Position numbers and translations under genes: made by a program. The notes beneath the pieces were generated by a model. It ran no database searches, was not told the origin of the DNA, and saw only the letters and a program-made list of their open reading frames with translations. Below, piece after piece: positions 9,768 to 19,019 of a DNA stretch of 64,000 nt. The stretch comes from Leclercia adecarboxylata (GTDB lineage Bacteria > Pseudomonadota > Gammaproteobacteria > Enterobacterales > Enterobacteriaceae): contig LR590464.1 of NCBI GenBank assembly GCA_901472455.1, positions 1,984,001-2,048,000 on the forward strand. The letters are read 5' to 3'. The first letter of the stretch is position 1; every line of letters begins with the position of its first letter.

Positions 9768-11099
9768 ATGAACAGCCAAAATTTTCAAAAACGTGGGATC
9801 CTGATCTGGCTTGTGCTCTGTCTTCTGAGCAGCGGTGTTGCTGTATGCCGAACAGATACGCCGTCAGTTCTGGGATCTGGACCGGGATTTTGCCCTGGCC
9901 TTTACTGAGGCTGGCGCGGTTCTCACCCAGAATGAGTCGGTACTGCCGCTGTTGAATGGCGATGAAGATCTTGCGGCGCTGCGTAAAAAATTCCCGCAAA
10001 TCCTCGACCTGCAAAAGACCCAGGGACGCGCCCTCGACGCCGGGCGGGTGGAGCCTGTGGGTGACACGCAATACTGGCTCTACAACCCCTGGCGACAAAT
10101 CCGCGTGCTGATCGATACCCGGTCGGTGATCAGTGCCAGGCCGCATTTTACCCGTCTCGCGCTCGATCTGCGTGGTGACGCGTCGCCACCCCCGGCAGAC
10201 GCCTTCTGGCACTGGCAGCGTCAATTTACGCTGCATACCCAACCCTTTATCCTGCGGGCCGACGCCCGACCGGCGTGGCTGGACATTGCCCTGCTGCCGT
10301 TTTTACTGCTCTGGCTGGGGTGGGCCGTGGTGATTGCGGCGGGCGGGGTGATCCTCTGGCAGCGTAAGCAACGGCAAAACGCCGACCAGCGCGCCAGGTA
10401 TTATCAGCATGCCCGGCTCAACACCCTGGGGGAGATCACCGCAGGGATTGTGCATGAGATCAACCAGCCCCTGACGGCAGCCCAGACCTGGATCCAGGGG
10501 GCGCAGCGCCAGTTGCGGCAGGGCAATCCAGAGGCGGTGTCTCAGGCGCTCGGGTCGGCGTTGGTGCAAACCCGGCGGATAGATGATCTACTGACCCGCT
10601 TTCGCGAACACGTTACCCAGGAGACAGTCACCCTTGGCGACGTGGATCTGGTCAGTTGCTGGCAACAGGTCGGGAATTTGCTGGAGCACGAGCGCACCGC
10701 CAGACACATTCGCCTTACCCATGGACTTTGCCGCGGATGCCCGCACGCTCTGTGCCGACCGGCTGTGGCTGGAGCAGGTGCTGCACAACCTTCTCAGCAA
10801 CGCCATCCAGGCGCAGCAGGAACGTGCGGCGGGCTGGGTGCATATCCGCAGCTTGCGCAACGGCGATGTTATCCATATCGACATTACTGACGGCGGGCCG
10901 GGCTTTACCCCGGACGCCCTACACAACGCCTTTATGCCCTTTTACAGCGGGCGAGGAGGGCGGTACTGGCCTGGGCATGACCCTAACGGAGTCGTTAGTC
11001 ACCAGAATGAATGGCACGCTGGCGCTGGATAATGCCCCGGAAGGCGGCGCCAGGGTCCGGTTGCAGTTTGCTTATTACGGGAGTCAGGTAGATGGATAA
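9768..11099 (+). CDS. Membrane sensor histidine kinase, DctB/FixL-like (three apparent frameshifts)
   Basis: Two-component sensor kinase. There is a membrane segment near the N-terminus (ILIWLVLCLLSSG), a periplasmic domain of about 150 residues, and a second membrane segment (LPFLLLWLGWAVVIAAGGVIL). The H-box is GEITAGIVHEINQPLTAA with the phospho-accepting His, the N-box is NLLSNAIQAQ, and the G-boxes are DGGPGF and GGTGLGMTL. The H-box style puts it in the DctB/FixL (HPK4) group. Extra bases near 9837-9842, 10723 and 10955 break the frame; corrected length is 442 aa. ATG 9768 is chosen because it leads into the membrane segment. It overlaps the response regulator by 8 bases. The periplasmic domain is too divergent for me to name a ligand. 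Confidence 0.82.
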
Positions 11100-11717
11100 C
11101 GTCATCTGGTTAATTGATGATGATGCGTCGGTCAGGGAGTCGCTGGTTTTTCTGCTGTCGGGGATGAACTGGGCGCGTCGAGCCATATGAAAGTATTGCG
11201 GCGTTTATGGCCGCCCACTGCGCTGAACAAGCGCTGACCGGCTGCCTGTTGCTCGATATGCGGATGCCGGGCAAAGGCGGCCTGGCCTGGCTGGAGGAGG
11301 GGGCATGGCCCTGGCCGCTGCTGCCGGTGATCCTGATGACCGGTCATGGCACGATCGATGCCTGTCGGCGGGCGTTTCATAATGGGGTGTTTGAGTTTTT
11401 CACCAAGCCGCTGGATGCCGACAAGCTAATCGAATCCATTACCGTCGCGCTGGCAGAGAGCCAGCAGCGGGTGGTGCGCTGGCAGGAGGCAAAACGGGTC
11501 AGGGCGCTCTTTGAACAGCTCACCGCCCGGGAACACGAGGTGCTACTGGCCCTGATGGAGGGGAGCAGTAACAAGGAGGTCGCCGCCCGCCTGAATCTCT
11601 CGCCCCGCACGGTGGAAGGCCCACCGGGCAGCGGTGTTCGTTAAGCTGGGAGTCTCAAGTCTGGTGCAGGCCATCCGGGAATACGACAAATTGCCATCCG
11701 TAGAACTACCAGGATAA
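11092..11717 (+). CDS. FixJ/TtrR-type response regulator (two apparent frameshifts)
   Basis: Receiver domain with the acidic cluster WLIDDDASVRES, phospho-accepting Asp in LLLDMRMPG, the conserved Thr in LMTGHGTID and Lys in FFTKPLD. A LuxR/FixJ-type helix-turn-helix follows (LTAREHEVLLALMEG, SNKEVAARLNLSPRTVE, HRAAVFVKLG). An extra G near 11165 and another near 11615 break the frame; corrected length is 207 aa. It is co-transcribed with the sensor kinase upstream. Targets are unknown, but the secreted GlcG-like gene 77 bases downstream is the obvious candidate. Confidence 0.82.
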
Positions 11718-11794
11718 CTGCGTAATCGACCGAATAACATTTCATCGCGCGCTTCGGTACGCTGCCTCTGTTTCCACTTACCAGAGGATGTGCG

Positions 11795-12277
11795 ATGAAA
11801 AAGTTGATGATGGCGGCAGCATGTGTAGCAGGGATGGTCAGCATATCGGCGCATGCCCAGTCCGTTACGCAAAAGAGTCTCTCCCTGACCCAGGCGAACG
11901 CGTTAGCCAGCGCGGCCATTCAGGCCTGTACGGCCAAAAATTATCAGGTCAGCGTCACGGTGGTGGATCGTGCCGGGGTGGTGAAAGCGGTACAGCGCAC
12001 GGACAATGCCGGTCCACATACCCTGAAAGCCAGCGAGATGAAAGCGTTCACCGCCCTCAGCACCAAAAATGCCTCGGGCAAAGTGATGGAGTCTGCCCAG
12101 AGCAACGCGGGCGCGCAGAACCTGCGTGATATTCCGGGCCTGCTGCTGCTGGCGGGTGGTTTGCCGGTTAAGGAAGGAGAGGAGGTGATCGGGGCTATCG
12201 GAATTGGCGGTGCGCCGGGTGGGCATCTGGATGAAGCCTGCGCTCAGCAAGCAATCGACGGTATGAATAAGTCGTAA
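11795..12277 (+). CDS. Secreted GlcG/HbpS-family (DUF336) protein
   Basis: 160-aa protein with a clear signal peptide (MKKLMMAAACVAGMVSISAHAQS), then one GlcG/HbpS domain with the family patterns VTVVDRAGVVKAVQRTDNAG, AFTALSTKNASG and the glycine-rich VIGAIGIGGAPGG. Members of this family bind haem or small molecules. In Streptomyces the secreted HbpS interacts with the SenS/SenR two-component system. Here it sits 77 bases after a sensor kinase/response regulator pair on the same strand, so a similar three-part arrangement is possible (inference). Intact, ribosome site AGAGGA. Confidence 0.85.
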   Translation: MKKLMMAAACVAGMVSISAHAQSVTQKSLSLTQANALASAAIQACTAKNYQVSVTVVDRAGVVKAVQRTDNAGPHTLKASEMKAFTALSTKNASGKVMESAQSNAGAQNLRDIPGLLLLAGGLPVKEGEEVIGAIGIGGAPGGHLDEACAQQAIDGMNKS

Positions 12278-12317
12278 TCAGTGCCGGCGGCGTTGCGCTT
12301 GCGTGGGCCTGAAACGT

Positions 12318-12346
12318 AACGCCCCGGCAATCGTCCGGGGCGTTTT
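12318..12346. terminator. Bidirectional terminator
   Basis: Perfect 10-bp stem AACGCCCCGG / CCGGGGCGTT with a 7-base loop and T-rich flank, between the convergent GlcG-like gene and a small minus-strand gene. Confidence 0.88.
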
Positions 12347-12349
12347 ACA

Positions 12350-12493
12350 TCAGATCTTGCAGGCGTCGCCGCAGTCATCGTCCGCTACAATTGCCTGCGC
12401 TTTTTTATCAGCGTCTTCAAGGCGTTCTGCGTTACGTTCTTCTGCTTCATCCAGCCCGTCAAACACCAGATTGTTAAGATCAATTTCCATCAT
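12350..12493 (-). CDS. Small acidic protein with C-terminal CGDAC
   Basis: 47 codons reading MMEIDLNNLVFDGLDEAEER, a charged helix (ERLEDADKKAQAIVADD), then DCGDACKI and stop. It has a reasonable ribosome site (AGGTAA before the two ATGs) and a strong terminator right after the stop. Codon use looks coding. The acidic leader and a short cysteine-containing tail resemble a small secondary-metabolite or modified-peptide precursor, but no maturation enzyme is adjacent. It could equally be an uncharacterised conserved small protein. Function unknown. Confidence 0.6.
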   Translation of the reverse strand: MMEIDLNNLVFDGLDEAEERNAERLEDADKKAQAIVADDDCGDACKI

Positions 12494-12617
12494 TTACCTG
12501 CTTTGTTCGGTTTTTGTTCCAGGTCGTATTATAGAGCAAAATACCGGGCTAAGGCACGCCAGCGCACATAAGGATAATCCTTGCCATACTCATGCAGTAT
12601 TCGGCTAAGGAGACGTC

Positions 12618-13437
12618 ATGATCACCATCTGCAAAACCTGCGGCACGTCGTACGACGTGGCCCGCGAACCGCAACAGTGCGCCATTTGCGAGGATGAACG
12701 CCAGTATGTGCCCGCGACGGGGCAGGAATGGGTGGATTTCACTACCCTGACTACCACCCACACGAATAAGTGGCAACAGCTCGAAGACGGTCTTTTTGAG
12801 CCTCAAAACCGTTCCCGCCTTTGCCATAAGCCAGCGGGCGATCCTGCTGCGAACCCCGCAGGGTAACGTGCTGTGGGACTGCATCGCCAACCTCGATCCT
12901 GCCACCCACGCGCTGGTGACGGCGCTGGGCGGGATCGACGCCATTGCCATCTCGCACCCGCACTACTACACCACCATGCAGGACTGGGCCGCAGCCTTTG
13001 ATGCGCCGGTGTATTTGCATGGAAGCGATCGGCAGTGGGTGATGCGGGACAGTCCCGCGCTGCGCTTCTGGGAGGGGGATTCTCTGGAGATTATGCCTGA
13101 CGTCACCCTGGTCAGGCTTGGCGGGCATTTTGCCGGAGGCACGGTGCTGCACTGGAACCAGGACGGGGGCGTGCTACTGGCGGGCGATATCCTGCAGGTG
13201 ACCCCGGGAAAAGACGCGGTCTCCTTTATGTGGAGCTATCCGAATATGCTGCCGCTGCCGGCAAGCGCGGTGAGCGAGATCGCTGCGCACCTGGACAATG
13301 CGCGCTTCGAACGTCTCTACGGCGCCTTTGAAGGGCAGAACATTTCTGCCGATGCGCGGGAGATTGTCATACGGTCCGTCCAGAAATATATTGCTTGTCT
13401 GAACTCGGGCGCGGTGGGTAAACTCAAAAAACCGTGA
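12618..13437 (+). CDS. MBL-fold protein with N-terminal zinc knuckle (one apparent frameshift)
   Basis: About 272 aa. The N-terminus has a rubredoxin-like four-cysteine knuckle (CKTCG ... CAIC, residues about 5-25). A metallo-beta-lactamase fold follows: [16 protein letters not shown] in the position of the usual HxHxDH motif, then [12 protein letters not shown] and [10 protein letters not shown]. Only part of the classical metal-binding residues are kept (HPH, then H in GGHF, then D), so the site is atypical. One extra T near 12795-12800 breaks the frame after EDGLF. Ribosome site AAGGAG before ATG 12618. It lies 43 bases upstream of the carbonic anhydrase. Substrate unknown. Confidence 0.75.
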
Positions 13438-13480
13438 TCTCGATCATGCCTGTACAATCACAAAAAAATGAGACATTGCT

Positions 13481-14118
13481 ATGCAACATATCATTGAAGG
13501 TTTTCTCAGCTTTCAAAAAGAAGTTTTTCCGCCAACGTAAAGACCTCTTCCGTAGTCTGGCCTCCAGCCAGAATCCCAAAGCGCTTTTCATCTCCTGTTC
13601 TGACAGCCGTCTGGTGCCGGAATTAGTGACCCAGCAGGATCCAGGACAGCTCTTTGTCATTCGTAATGCTGGCAACATCGTGCCGCCTTTCGGGCCAGAG
13701 CCAGGCGGTGTTTCCGCCACCATCGAATACGCCGTCGTGGCGCTGGGTGTCACTGACATCGTGATCTGCGGCCACTCCAACTGCGGCGCGATGAAAGCGA
13801 TTGCCGACAACGCTAACCTGGAACCGATGCCTGCCGTGTCGCACTGGCTGCGTTACTCCGATGCCGCCAAAGCGGTGGTGGAAAATAAAAGCTGGGAAAA
13901 CCCGACTGACAAAGTGAATGCCATGGTGCAGGGAGAACGTTTTCGCCCAGCTTAGCAACATCAAAACTCACCCTTCCGTGGCGGTCGGTCTGCGTAACAA
14001 CGCCATCCGCCTGCACGGCTGGGTTTTATGATATCGAAAGCGGTAGGATCCTCGCCCTGGATAAAGATTCGAAACCTTCGTCTCCCTGTCCGATAACCCG
14101 GGCGTTTACTTCGAGTAA
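13481..14118 (+). CDS. Beta-class carbonic anhydrase, CynT-like (four apparent indels)
   Basis: Zinc enzyme interconverting CO2 and bicarbonate. The beta-class zinc ligands are visible: Cys and Asp in [10 protein letters not shown], and His and Cys in CGHSNCGAM. Overall it is closest to CynT. The start ATG at 13481 gives [14 protein letters not shown], which aligns with the CynT N-terminus. Indels: extra C near 13532, extra G near 13931, extra T near 14027, missing A near 14079. Corrected length is 211 aa, ending NPGVYFE. No cyanase (cynS) or cynR is nearby, so a role in cyanate breakdown is not supported. It more likely supplies bicarbonate. Confidence 0.88.
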
Positions 14119-14129
14119 ATCTCCACGTT

Positions 14130-14151
14130 CAGGGCGGGATGACCCGCCCTG
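14130..14151. terminator. Hairpin between convergent genes
   Basis: Perfect stem AGGGCGGG / CCCGCCCT with an ATGA loop between the carbonic anhydrase and the bicupin gene. No U-run on the plus side, so a terminator function is only probable. Confidence 0.5.
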
Positions 14152-14158
14152 ACTCCGC

Positions 14159-15325
14159 TTAAGGCAAGGCCTCCAGTCTGCGACCCGCGCGGCGCGCCGT
14201 TTCAGGCAACAGATCCACTGCCGTTACGTAACCGTCTGGATCAAGACAGCGATTGGCGGCTCTGGCCTGTTCAAGCACCTTCTCATCCCAGTAGATGCGC
14301 TTACGCTGATCGCCCTGGGTGGTCAGAATGCACTCCATGTCGCCGTCCAGCGCACGATAACGCCGCCAGCTGTTCTCCGGCACTGAAATAACGGAACGCT
14401 CAGGGGCGATAATACTCACCTCTTCCCCTTCCACATTCCACGTCACCTCCAGGGTTCCCTTAAAGACCATGATCACCTGCACATCCGGGCACAGGTGACG
14501 ACCGACCACGTGATCTGCCGCCAGGCGCAGCCACTCTACCGAGAAGCCGTGTGGGTTGACGATGGCGGGGGCCGCGTGTTTGTCCTGGCTGATGCCGAAC
14601 CCAATCACCGGCGCGATCTCACCGCCGTGGCCCGGCAGGACCGAATCAAGTAACCCCGCCGCAGACCATTGACGATCCTCCCCGGTCACCGCCCGCTGGC
14701 GCATTTCTTCAACAGAGTAGTGACGCAGGGCGGCGATCTCGTCTGCCGGCAGCGGCGCGAGCAGCGCCGACGGTTCAGGCAGGGTATCCCCCGCGTTCAC
14801 GTCGATGAGCATATTCTCTTTGCTCAGGTACAGGCCGTACTCGCTGGCCGCGTCCAGAATCGACGGGTGCCAGATGATCCCCCCGGTGTGGTTACCGCCC
14901 AGCACCGTGTAGACCATGCCGCAGGTCTCTTCTTTACTGACGTTGGTAAAGCCGCGGAAGATCCAGGTCGGTATCGAAAGAATGGCCGGGGCGCTGAACT
15001 CCGCTTCGTTTTCACCGTTCGCTCCCCAGCGAAAACGCCAGGTGCCCTCATGAATTAAAAACACTTCGGCGGTGAAGTGCAGGTGCAGGTTATTGGTTAC
15101 CCCTTTCGGCATGGCTGCGGCACCGATGTTAAAACCGTGCGGCTCCGGGATGTTTACCATCTGGGCAGACGACTGGGTTACGCCCGGGCCAATAAAGGAG
15201 TAGTTCTGCTTCAGGTGCGAGCCGGGAAGTTTGCAATCGATAAACGCCAGATTGCAGGAGACCATATCTTCAGGGGCAACCAGACGGCTTCTGGCCTGTT
15301 CCGGGGTAATGTGACGTGCTTTCAT
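14159..15325 (-). CDS. Two-domain cupin protein of the catabolic island
   Basis: 388 aa, intact. The first cupin domain has a perfect metal motif 1, G-x5-H-x-H-x3-E-x6-G (NLHLHFTAEVFLIHEG, about residues 85-102). Motif 2 is degenerate (IPTWIFRGFTN, no His), so the metal site has three clear ligands. The second domain (about residues 250-340) has lost the HxH pattern (GRHLCPDVQVIMVFKG). This suggests one active and one structural cupin, as in several ring-cleaving or isomerising bicupins. ATG 15325 is preceded by AGGAGAGA. It is the last gene of the minus-strand catabolic operon. Reaction unknown. Confidence 0.75.
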   Translation of the reverse strand: MKARHITPEQARSRLVAPEDMVSCNLAFIDCKLPGSHLKQNYSFIGPGVTQSSAQMVNIPEPHGFNIGAAAMPKGVTNNLHLHFTAEVFLIHEGTWRFRWGANGENEAEFSAPAILSIPTWIFRGFTNVSKEETCGMVYTVLGGNHTGGIIWHPSILDAASEYGLYLSKENMLIDVNAGDTLPEPSALLAPLPADEIAALRHYSVEEMRQRAVTGEDRQWSAAGLLDSVLPGHGGEIAPVIGFGISQDKHAAPAIVNPHGFSVEWLRLAADHVVGRHLCPDVQVIMVFKGTLEVTWNVEGEEVSIIAPERSVISVPENSWRRYRALDGDMECILTTQGDQRKRIYWDEKVLEQARAANRCLDPDGYVTAVDLLPETARRAGRRLEALP

Positions 15326-15336
15326 GTTCTCTCCTG

Positions 15337-16126
15337 TTAATAGCCTGATGCGGCCGGTAGTGGGGATAGCGTTGCCGCGCGCCTGGGCGACAGCCTCGCG
15401 CGAGGCGCGGCCAAGTTGCATGACATCGTTGGCAGGGGTGACAAACTGGAAACCTTCGCTGATACGTCGGGCGGCAGCTTCGCCGGAGGTACAAAAGATC
15501 CCGGCGATTTTTTGCCTCTGGCGACACTGGCTGACCACCCGCTCAACGGCGGCCAGCATCTCCGGGTGACGGGATTCGGCGCTGGCGCTGCCGGTCAACG
15601 TCAGGGAGAGATCGTTAGGGCCGATAAACACCCCATCCAGCCCCTCGGTGGCCAGGATCGCGTCAAGATTCGCCAGCCCTTCGCGGGTTTCGATCATCGC
15701 CAGCGTCAGAATTTCGTCATTGGCGTGGCTGCGGGTAATCGGCCCCGCCGTACAGCAAGCCGCGTGCCGGACCAAAAGAGCGGTTGCCCAGCGGCGGGTA
15801 GCGGCAGGCGGCGACAAAGCGTCGGGCCTCTTCCGGGTGGAGATCATCGGGCAGATAATGCCGTAAGCACCGGCATCCAGCATGCGCATGATCTGCGCCG
15901 GATCGTTATCAGCAACCCGCACCAGCGGCACCGCCGGAGTGGCGGAGAGCGCCTGCAACATGGACAGGGCGCTGGCGAATCGATCATGCCGTGCTGGAGA
16001 TCGACGGTCACGGCGTCATAGCCCTGATGGCCGGAGGATCTCGGCGCTGTAGCTGGAGGGATCGCCAGCCAGCCGTTGATAATGGCGGCGTTGTTTATGC
16101 TCCGCCCTGAGTTTATTCTTGCGCAT
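15337..16126 (-). CDS. HpcH/HpaI-family class II aldolase (several apparent indels)
   Basis: Pyruvate-type aldolase of the 2,4-dihydroxyhept-2-ene-1,7-dioate aldolase family. The family blocks appear in order: AIPSSYSAEIL, YDAVTVDLQHG, VRVADNDPAQIMRMLDAGA, AMIETREGLANLDAI (metal-binding Glu), GVFIGPNDLSLTLTG (metal-binding Asp) and GEAAARRISEGFQFVTPANDV. At least four indels occur (near 16090, 16020, 15980, 15760-15800). A further extra C near 15366-15370 hides the true stop (ending AASGY) and fuses the frame to the bicupin. Such enzymes cleave 4-hydroxy-2-oxo acids to pyruvate plus an aldehyde. In this island it is the likely carbon-carbon cleaving step. Confidence 0.82.
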
Positions 16127-16847
16127 CTGAACACTCCTGAATCCACTGGCGTAGCCGGGGGCGCGCAACCTCTTCGGGCGCCTCCAGCAGCGTAAAGTGC
16201 CCGGCAGAGGTGAGGGTGACGCATCTCGCCTGCGGGGCGCTTTGGGCAACCAACTGGTGGTGGATGGGGCGTTGCAAATAGGGTCATGCACGCCGTTAAT
16301 AACGATGATGGGGCAGGCGAGTGAGGCCAGCGCCCGCGATTATCCCGCCGGGTCAGAGCGATCTCTGTTTGCGTGACGAAAGTATCGAGGCACTTTCCTC
16401 TTGCCATCCGGCAGATGAGATCGTGTAAGGCCTGATCATCCGTACGTGACGGCGCGGACGTACTTCGGCCACAGGCTGGCGGAGAGCCAGTGCGTCAGCC
16501 CCTGTTGCCGGGCGGCGTTCACCGCCTCACGCCGGGGGTGCGGTATTTTCCGGTCGGTCGGCAAGGGGGTTGACCGACAGCAGCGCCAGCCCGGCAATCC
16601 GCCCTGGGGCGTCGGCGGCCATCTGCAGCGCCACTATCGCCCCCAGTGAGAAACCGGCCAGCAGGAAACGCGGCGGCAGATTGGCGAGCAACCGCTGCGA
16701 AGCCTGCACAGCCGAGGTGTCTGTCGTTAGCTCAGGGCAGATCGCAGCAGACACATTGAGCTGGTCGAGAACCGGCTGCCAGAGCCGGGCGTTACAGAGC
16801 GTGCCGCCAATCAGCACCAGCGGCAGGGTGCGATGACTCTTTTCCAT
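16113..16847 (-). CDS. Alpha/beta-hydrolase (several apparent indels)
   Basis: Alpha/beta-hydrolase fold esterase/lactonase type. The oxyanion region is VLIGGTLCNARLW, the nucleophile elbow is GFSLGAIVAL (Ser in G-x-S-x-G), the acid is in INGVHDPIC and the catalytic His in SAGHFTLLEAPEEV. Frameshifts near 16530-16538, 16445, 16340 and 16240 split it; the corrected protein is about 245 aa. ATG 16847 is preferred because TGAGG lies 8 bases ahead; a GTG at 16859 overlapping the SDR stop is the alternative. It overlaps the aldolase start by 14 bases. Substrate unknown; a lactone or ester intermediate is plausible. Confidence 0.78.
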
Positions 16848-16855
16848 CTCATGCC

Positions 16856-17620
16856 TCACGTTGCGGTCCAGCCGCCGTCAACCATCAGCGCGCTGCCGGT
16901 GATCATCCCCGCGGCGTCGGAGGCCAGAAACACCACGGGTCCCATGATGTCTTCCAGTTTGCCCAGACGGCGCAGCGTAATGTTATCCAGCACGTAGCGG
17001 CGAAAATCGGGTTCGGCCAGCGACGGCGCAGAGAGTGCGGTCTCAATAAAGGTTGGACAGAGGGTGTTGACCCGGATCCCGTCTTCACCCAGCTCCAGCG
17101 CCATGGCTTTGGTTAACCCCTCCAGCGCAAATTTCGATGCGCAGTAGACGCTGCGACGCGGACCGCCGACGTGCCCCATCTGCGAGGAGAGATGAATGAT
17201 CGACCCGGCGATCCGCTGGTCACGCATCCGCGCTGCTACCCGCTGGCTGATAAAGAAAGTGGCCCGCACGTTGACCGCCATTACCGCGTCGAAGCTGGCC
17301 TCGCTTGCATCCAGGAACGGCTCGTGGCGCGCCAGCCCGGCGCTGTTCACCAGAATGTCGAAAACGGGCAGTTCAGCGAGCACCGCCCCGACCTGCGCGA
17401 CATCGGTAATATCCAGCGCCACCGGGTGCAATACCCGCCCGTGTTCTGCGGCGAATGCGGCGGCGGCCTCCAGCGCCTGGCGATCACGGGCGGCGATCCA
17501 CACCTCCGCCCCGGCGTGGGCCAGCGCGATGGCGCAGGCGAACCCCAGTCCTCTGGAGCCGCCCGTCACCAGGGCGCGCTTGCCGTGCAGGCCAAAGGAG
17601 GGCATCTCAGGAAAGGTCAT
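16856..17620 (-). CDS. Short-chain dehydrogenase/reductase
   Basis: 254 aa, intact classical SDR. The NAD(P)-binding motif is TGGSRGLG (residues about 19-26), the NSAG motif is NSAGLA, and the catalytic Ser/Tyr/Lys are in HLSSQMG and YCASK. The C-terminal GSALMVDGGW is typical. It lies 3 bases after the HisD-like gene and overlaps the hydrolase leader, so all are one operon. It probably oxidises a secondary alcohol in the pathway. Confidence 0.88.
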   Translation of the reverse strand: MTFPEMPSFGLHGKRALVTGGSRGLGFACAIALAHAGAEVWIAARDRQALEAAAAFAAEHGRVLHPVALDITDVAQVGAVLAELPVFDILVNSAGLARHEPFLDASEASFDAVMAVNVRATFFISQRVAARMRDQRIAGSIIHLSSQMGHVGGPRRSVYCASKFALEGLTKAMALELGEDGIRVNTLCPTFIETALSAPSLAEPDFRRYVLDNITLRRLGKLEDIMGPVVFLASDAAGMITGSALMVDGGWTAT

Positions 17621-17623
17621 GGG

Positions 17624-18946
17624 TTACACCTTCTCTCTGACCGGGGCAGGGGTGGCGTAGGGCACCTCTGTCTGACCGTAGCGACGCACGCGAACGTTGG
17701 CCTGCTCGGCGTGTCCGGCAAAGCCCTCCAGCAGTGATAACCGCGAGCAGTAGCTGCCGATCTCCGCAGTTGCCTCATCGCTGAGGACCTTCTGCCAGGT
17801 ACAGGTTTTCATGAATTTGCCGACCCACAGGCCGCCGGTGTAACGCGCGGCTTTTTGCGTTGGCAGGGTGTGGTTGGTGCCAATGACCTTGTCGCCGTAG
17901 GCGACGTTGGTGCGCGGGCCGAGGAACAGTGCGCCGAAATTGGTGAGGTTTGCGAGGAACCAGTCGTCGCGGTCGGTCATCACCTGCACGTGTTCAGAGG
18001 CGATGCAATCGGCCTCGGCAAGCATTTCGTCGTAGCTGTCGCAGACGATGATCTCTCCGTAGTCGTGCCAGGCCTGGCGGGCAATATCGGCGGTGGGGAG
18101 TTTTTCCAGCAGACGGTCGATCTCCCGCAGCGTCTCTTTGGCCAGTGCCATTGAGTTGGTCAGCAGAATGGCGGGGGTGGTAACGCCGTGTTCGGCCTGT
18201 CCCAGCAGGTCGGTGGCGCAGATTTCGGCGTCAACGGTGTCATCGGCAATCACCAGGGTTTCGGTTGGACCGGCGAAGAGATCAATGCCAACCCGGCCAA
18301 ACAGCTGGCGTTTGGCCTCTGCCACAAAGGCGTTACCGGGGCCGACCAGCATATCCACCGGCGCCAGTGTATCGGTGCCCAGCGCCATCGCGCCAATCGC
18401 CTGAATGCCGCCGAGGGCGTAGATCTCCGTCGCCCCGGCCATTTTTTGCGCCGCCACGATCGCCGGAGCCGGCTCGCCACCGAACGGCGGGGCGCAGCTG
18501 ACGATGCGGGAGCAGCCCGCGACGTTGGCAGTAATAATCGACATGTGCGCCGAGGCCAGCAGCGGATATTTCCCGCCCGGGACATAACAGCCCACGGCAT
18601 TAATCGGGATGTTTTTATGGCCGAGGATCACCCCGGGGCGGGTTTCAATTTCCAGATCGCGCAGACAGTCTTTTTGCGCCCGGGCGAAATTAAAGACCTG
18701 CTCCTGGGCGAATTCAATATCGCGAATATCCTGACGACTTAATTTGCCGATGCAGGCATTGATTTCCGCCTCCGTCAGGCGATAATCTTGCCGGTCATAG
18801 CGATCAAATTTTACCGATAATTCGCGAATGGCTTTATTCCCGCGTTTTTCTATATCCGCCAGAATAAGCTCCACCGTCTCCCTTATTTGTCGCTGTGCAT
18901 CCTGACGTTCCTGAATGGGTTTACTGGTTTTAAGTCTATAAGCCAC
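17624..18946 (-). CDS. Histidinol-dehydrogenase-family NAD-dependent dehydrogenase 1
   Basis: 440 aa, intact. The family motifs are [33 protein letters not shown], the zinc Gln/His in LLGQAEHG, the catalytic Glu-His in SEHVQV, the Asn-His of GTNHTLPT, and the late zinc His in [10 protein letters not shown]. All are kept, so it should be active. Members outside histidine biosynthesis, such as HpsN (sulfopropanediol dehydrogenase), oxidise an alcohol to a carboxylate in two NAD-dependent steps. Start is a GTG with AGAAGGAAAA upstream. No histidine genes are nearby, so a catabolic role is favoured. Confidence 0.85.
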   Translation of the reverse strand: MAYRLKTSKPIQERQDAQRQIRETVELILADIEKRGNKAIRELSVKFDRYDRQDYRLTEAEINACIGKLSRQDIRDIEFAQEQVFNFARAQKDCLRDLEIETRPGVILGHKNIPINAVGCYVPGGKYPLLASAHMSIITANVAGCSRIVSCAPPFGGEPAPAIVAAQKMAGATEIYALGGIQAIGAMALGTDTLAPVDMLVGPGNAFVAEAKRQLFGRVGIDLFAGPTETLVIADDTVDAEICATDLLGQAEHGVTTPAILLTNSMALAKETLREIDRLLEKLPTADIARQAWHDYGEIIVCDSYDEMLAEADCIASEHVQVMTDRDDWFLANLTNFGALFLGPRTNVAYGDKVIGTNHTLPTQKAARYTGGLWVGKFMKTCTWQKVLSDEATAEIGSYCSRLSLLEGFAGHAEQANVRVRRYGQTEVPYATPAPVREKV

Positions 18947-19019
18947 ACTATTTTCCTTCTGTATTTATGATGAGGGATACCCTCCCGGCGGGCCGGGATA
19001 ATGTCATCGGAAATAAAAT

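Noticed and set aside
14159..15961. A single 600-codon frame fusing the aldolase to the bicupin.
   Set aside because: An extra C in the run near 15366-15370 hides the aldolase stop (AASGY-TAA). A good ribosome site precedes the bicupin ATG, so two genes are more likely.
18188..18742. Long plus-strand open frame opposite the first HisD-like gene.
   Set aside because: A shadow of a high-GC coding strand, with no recognisable protein or ribosome site.
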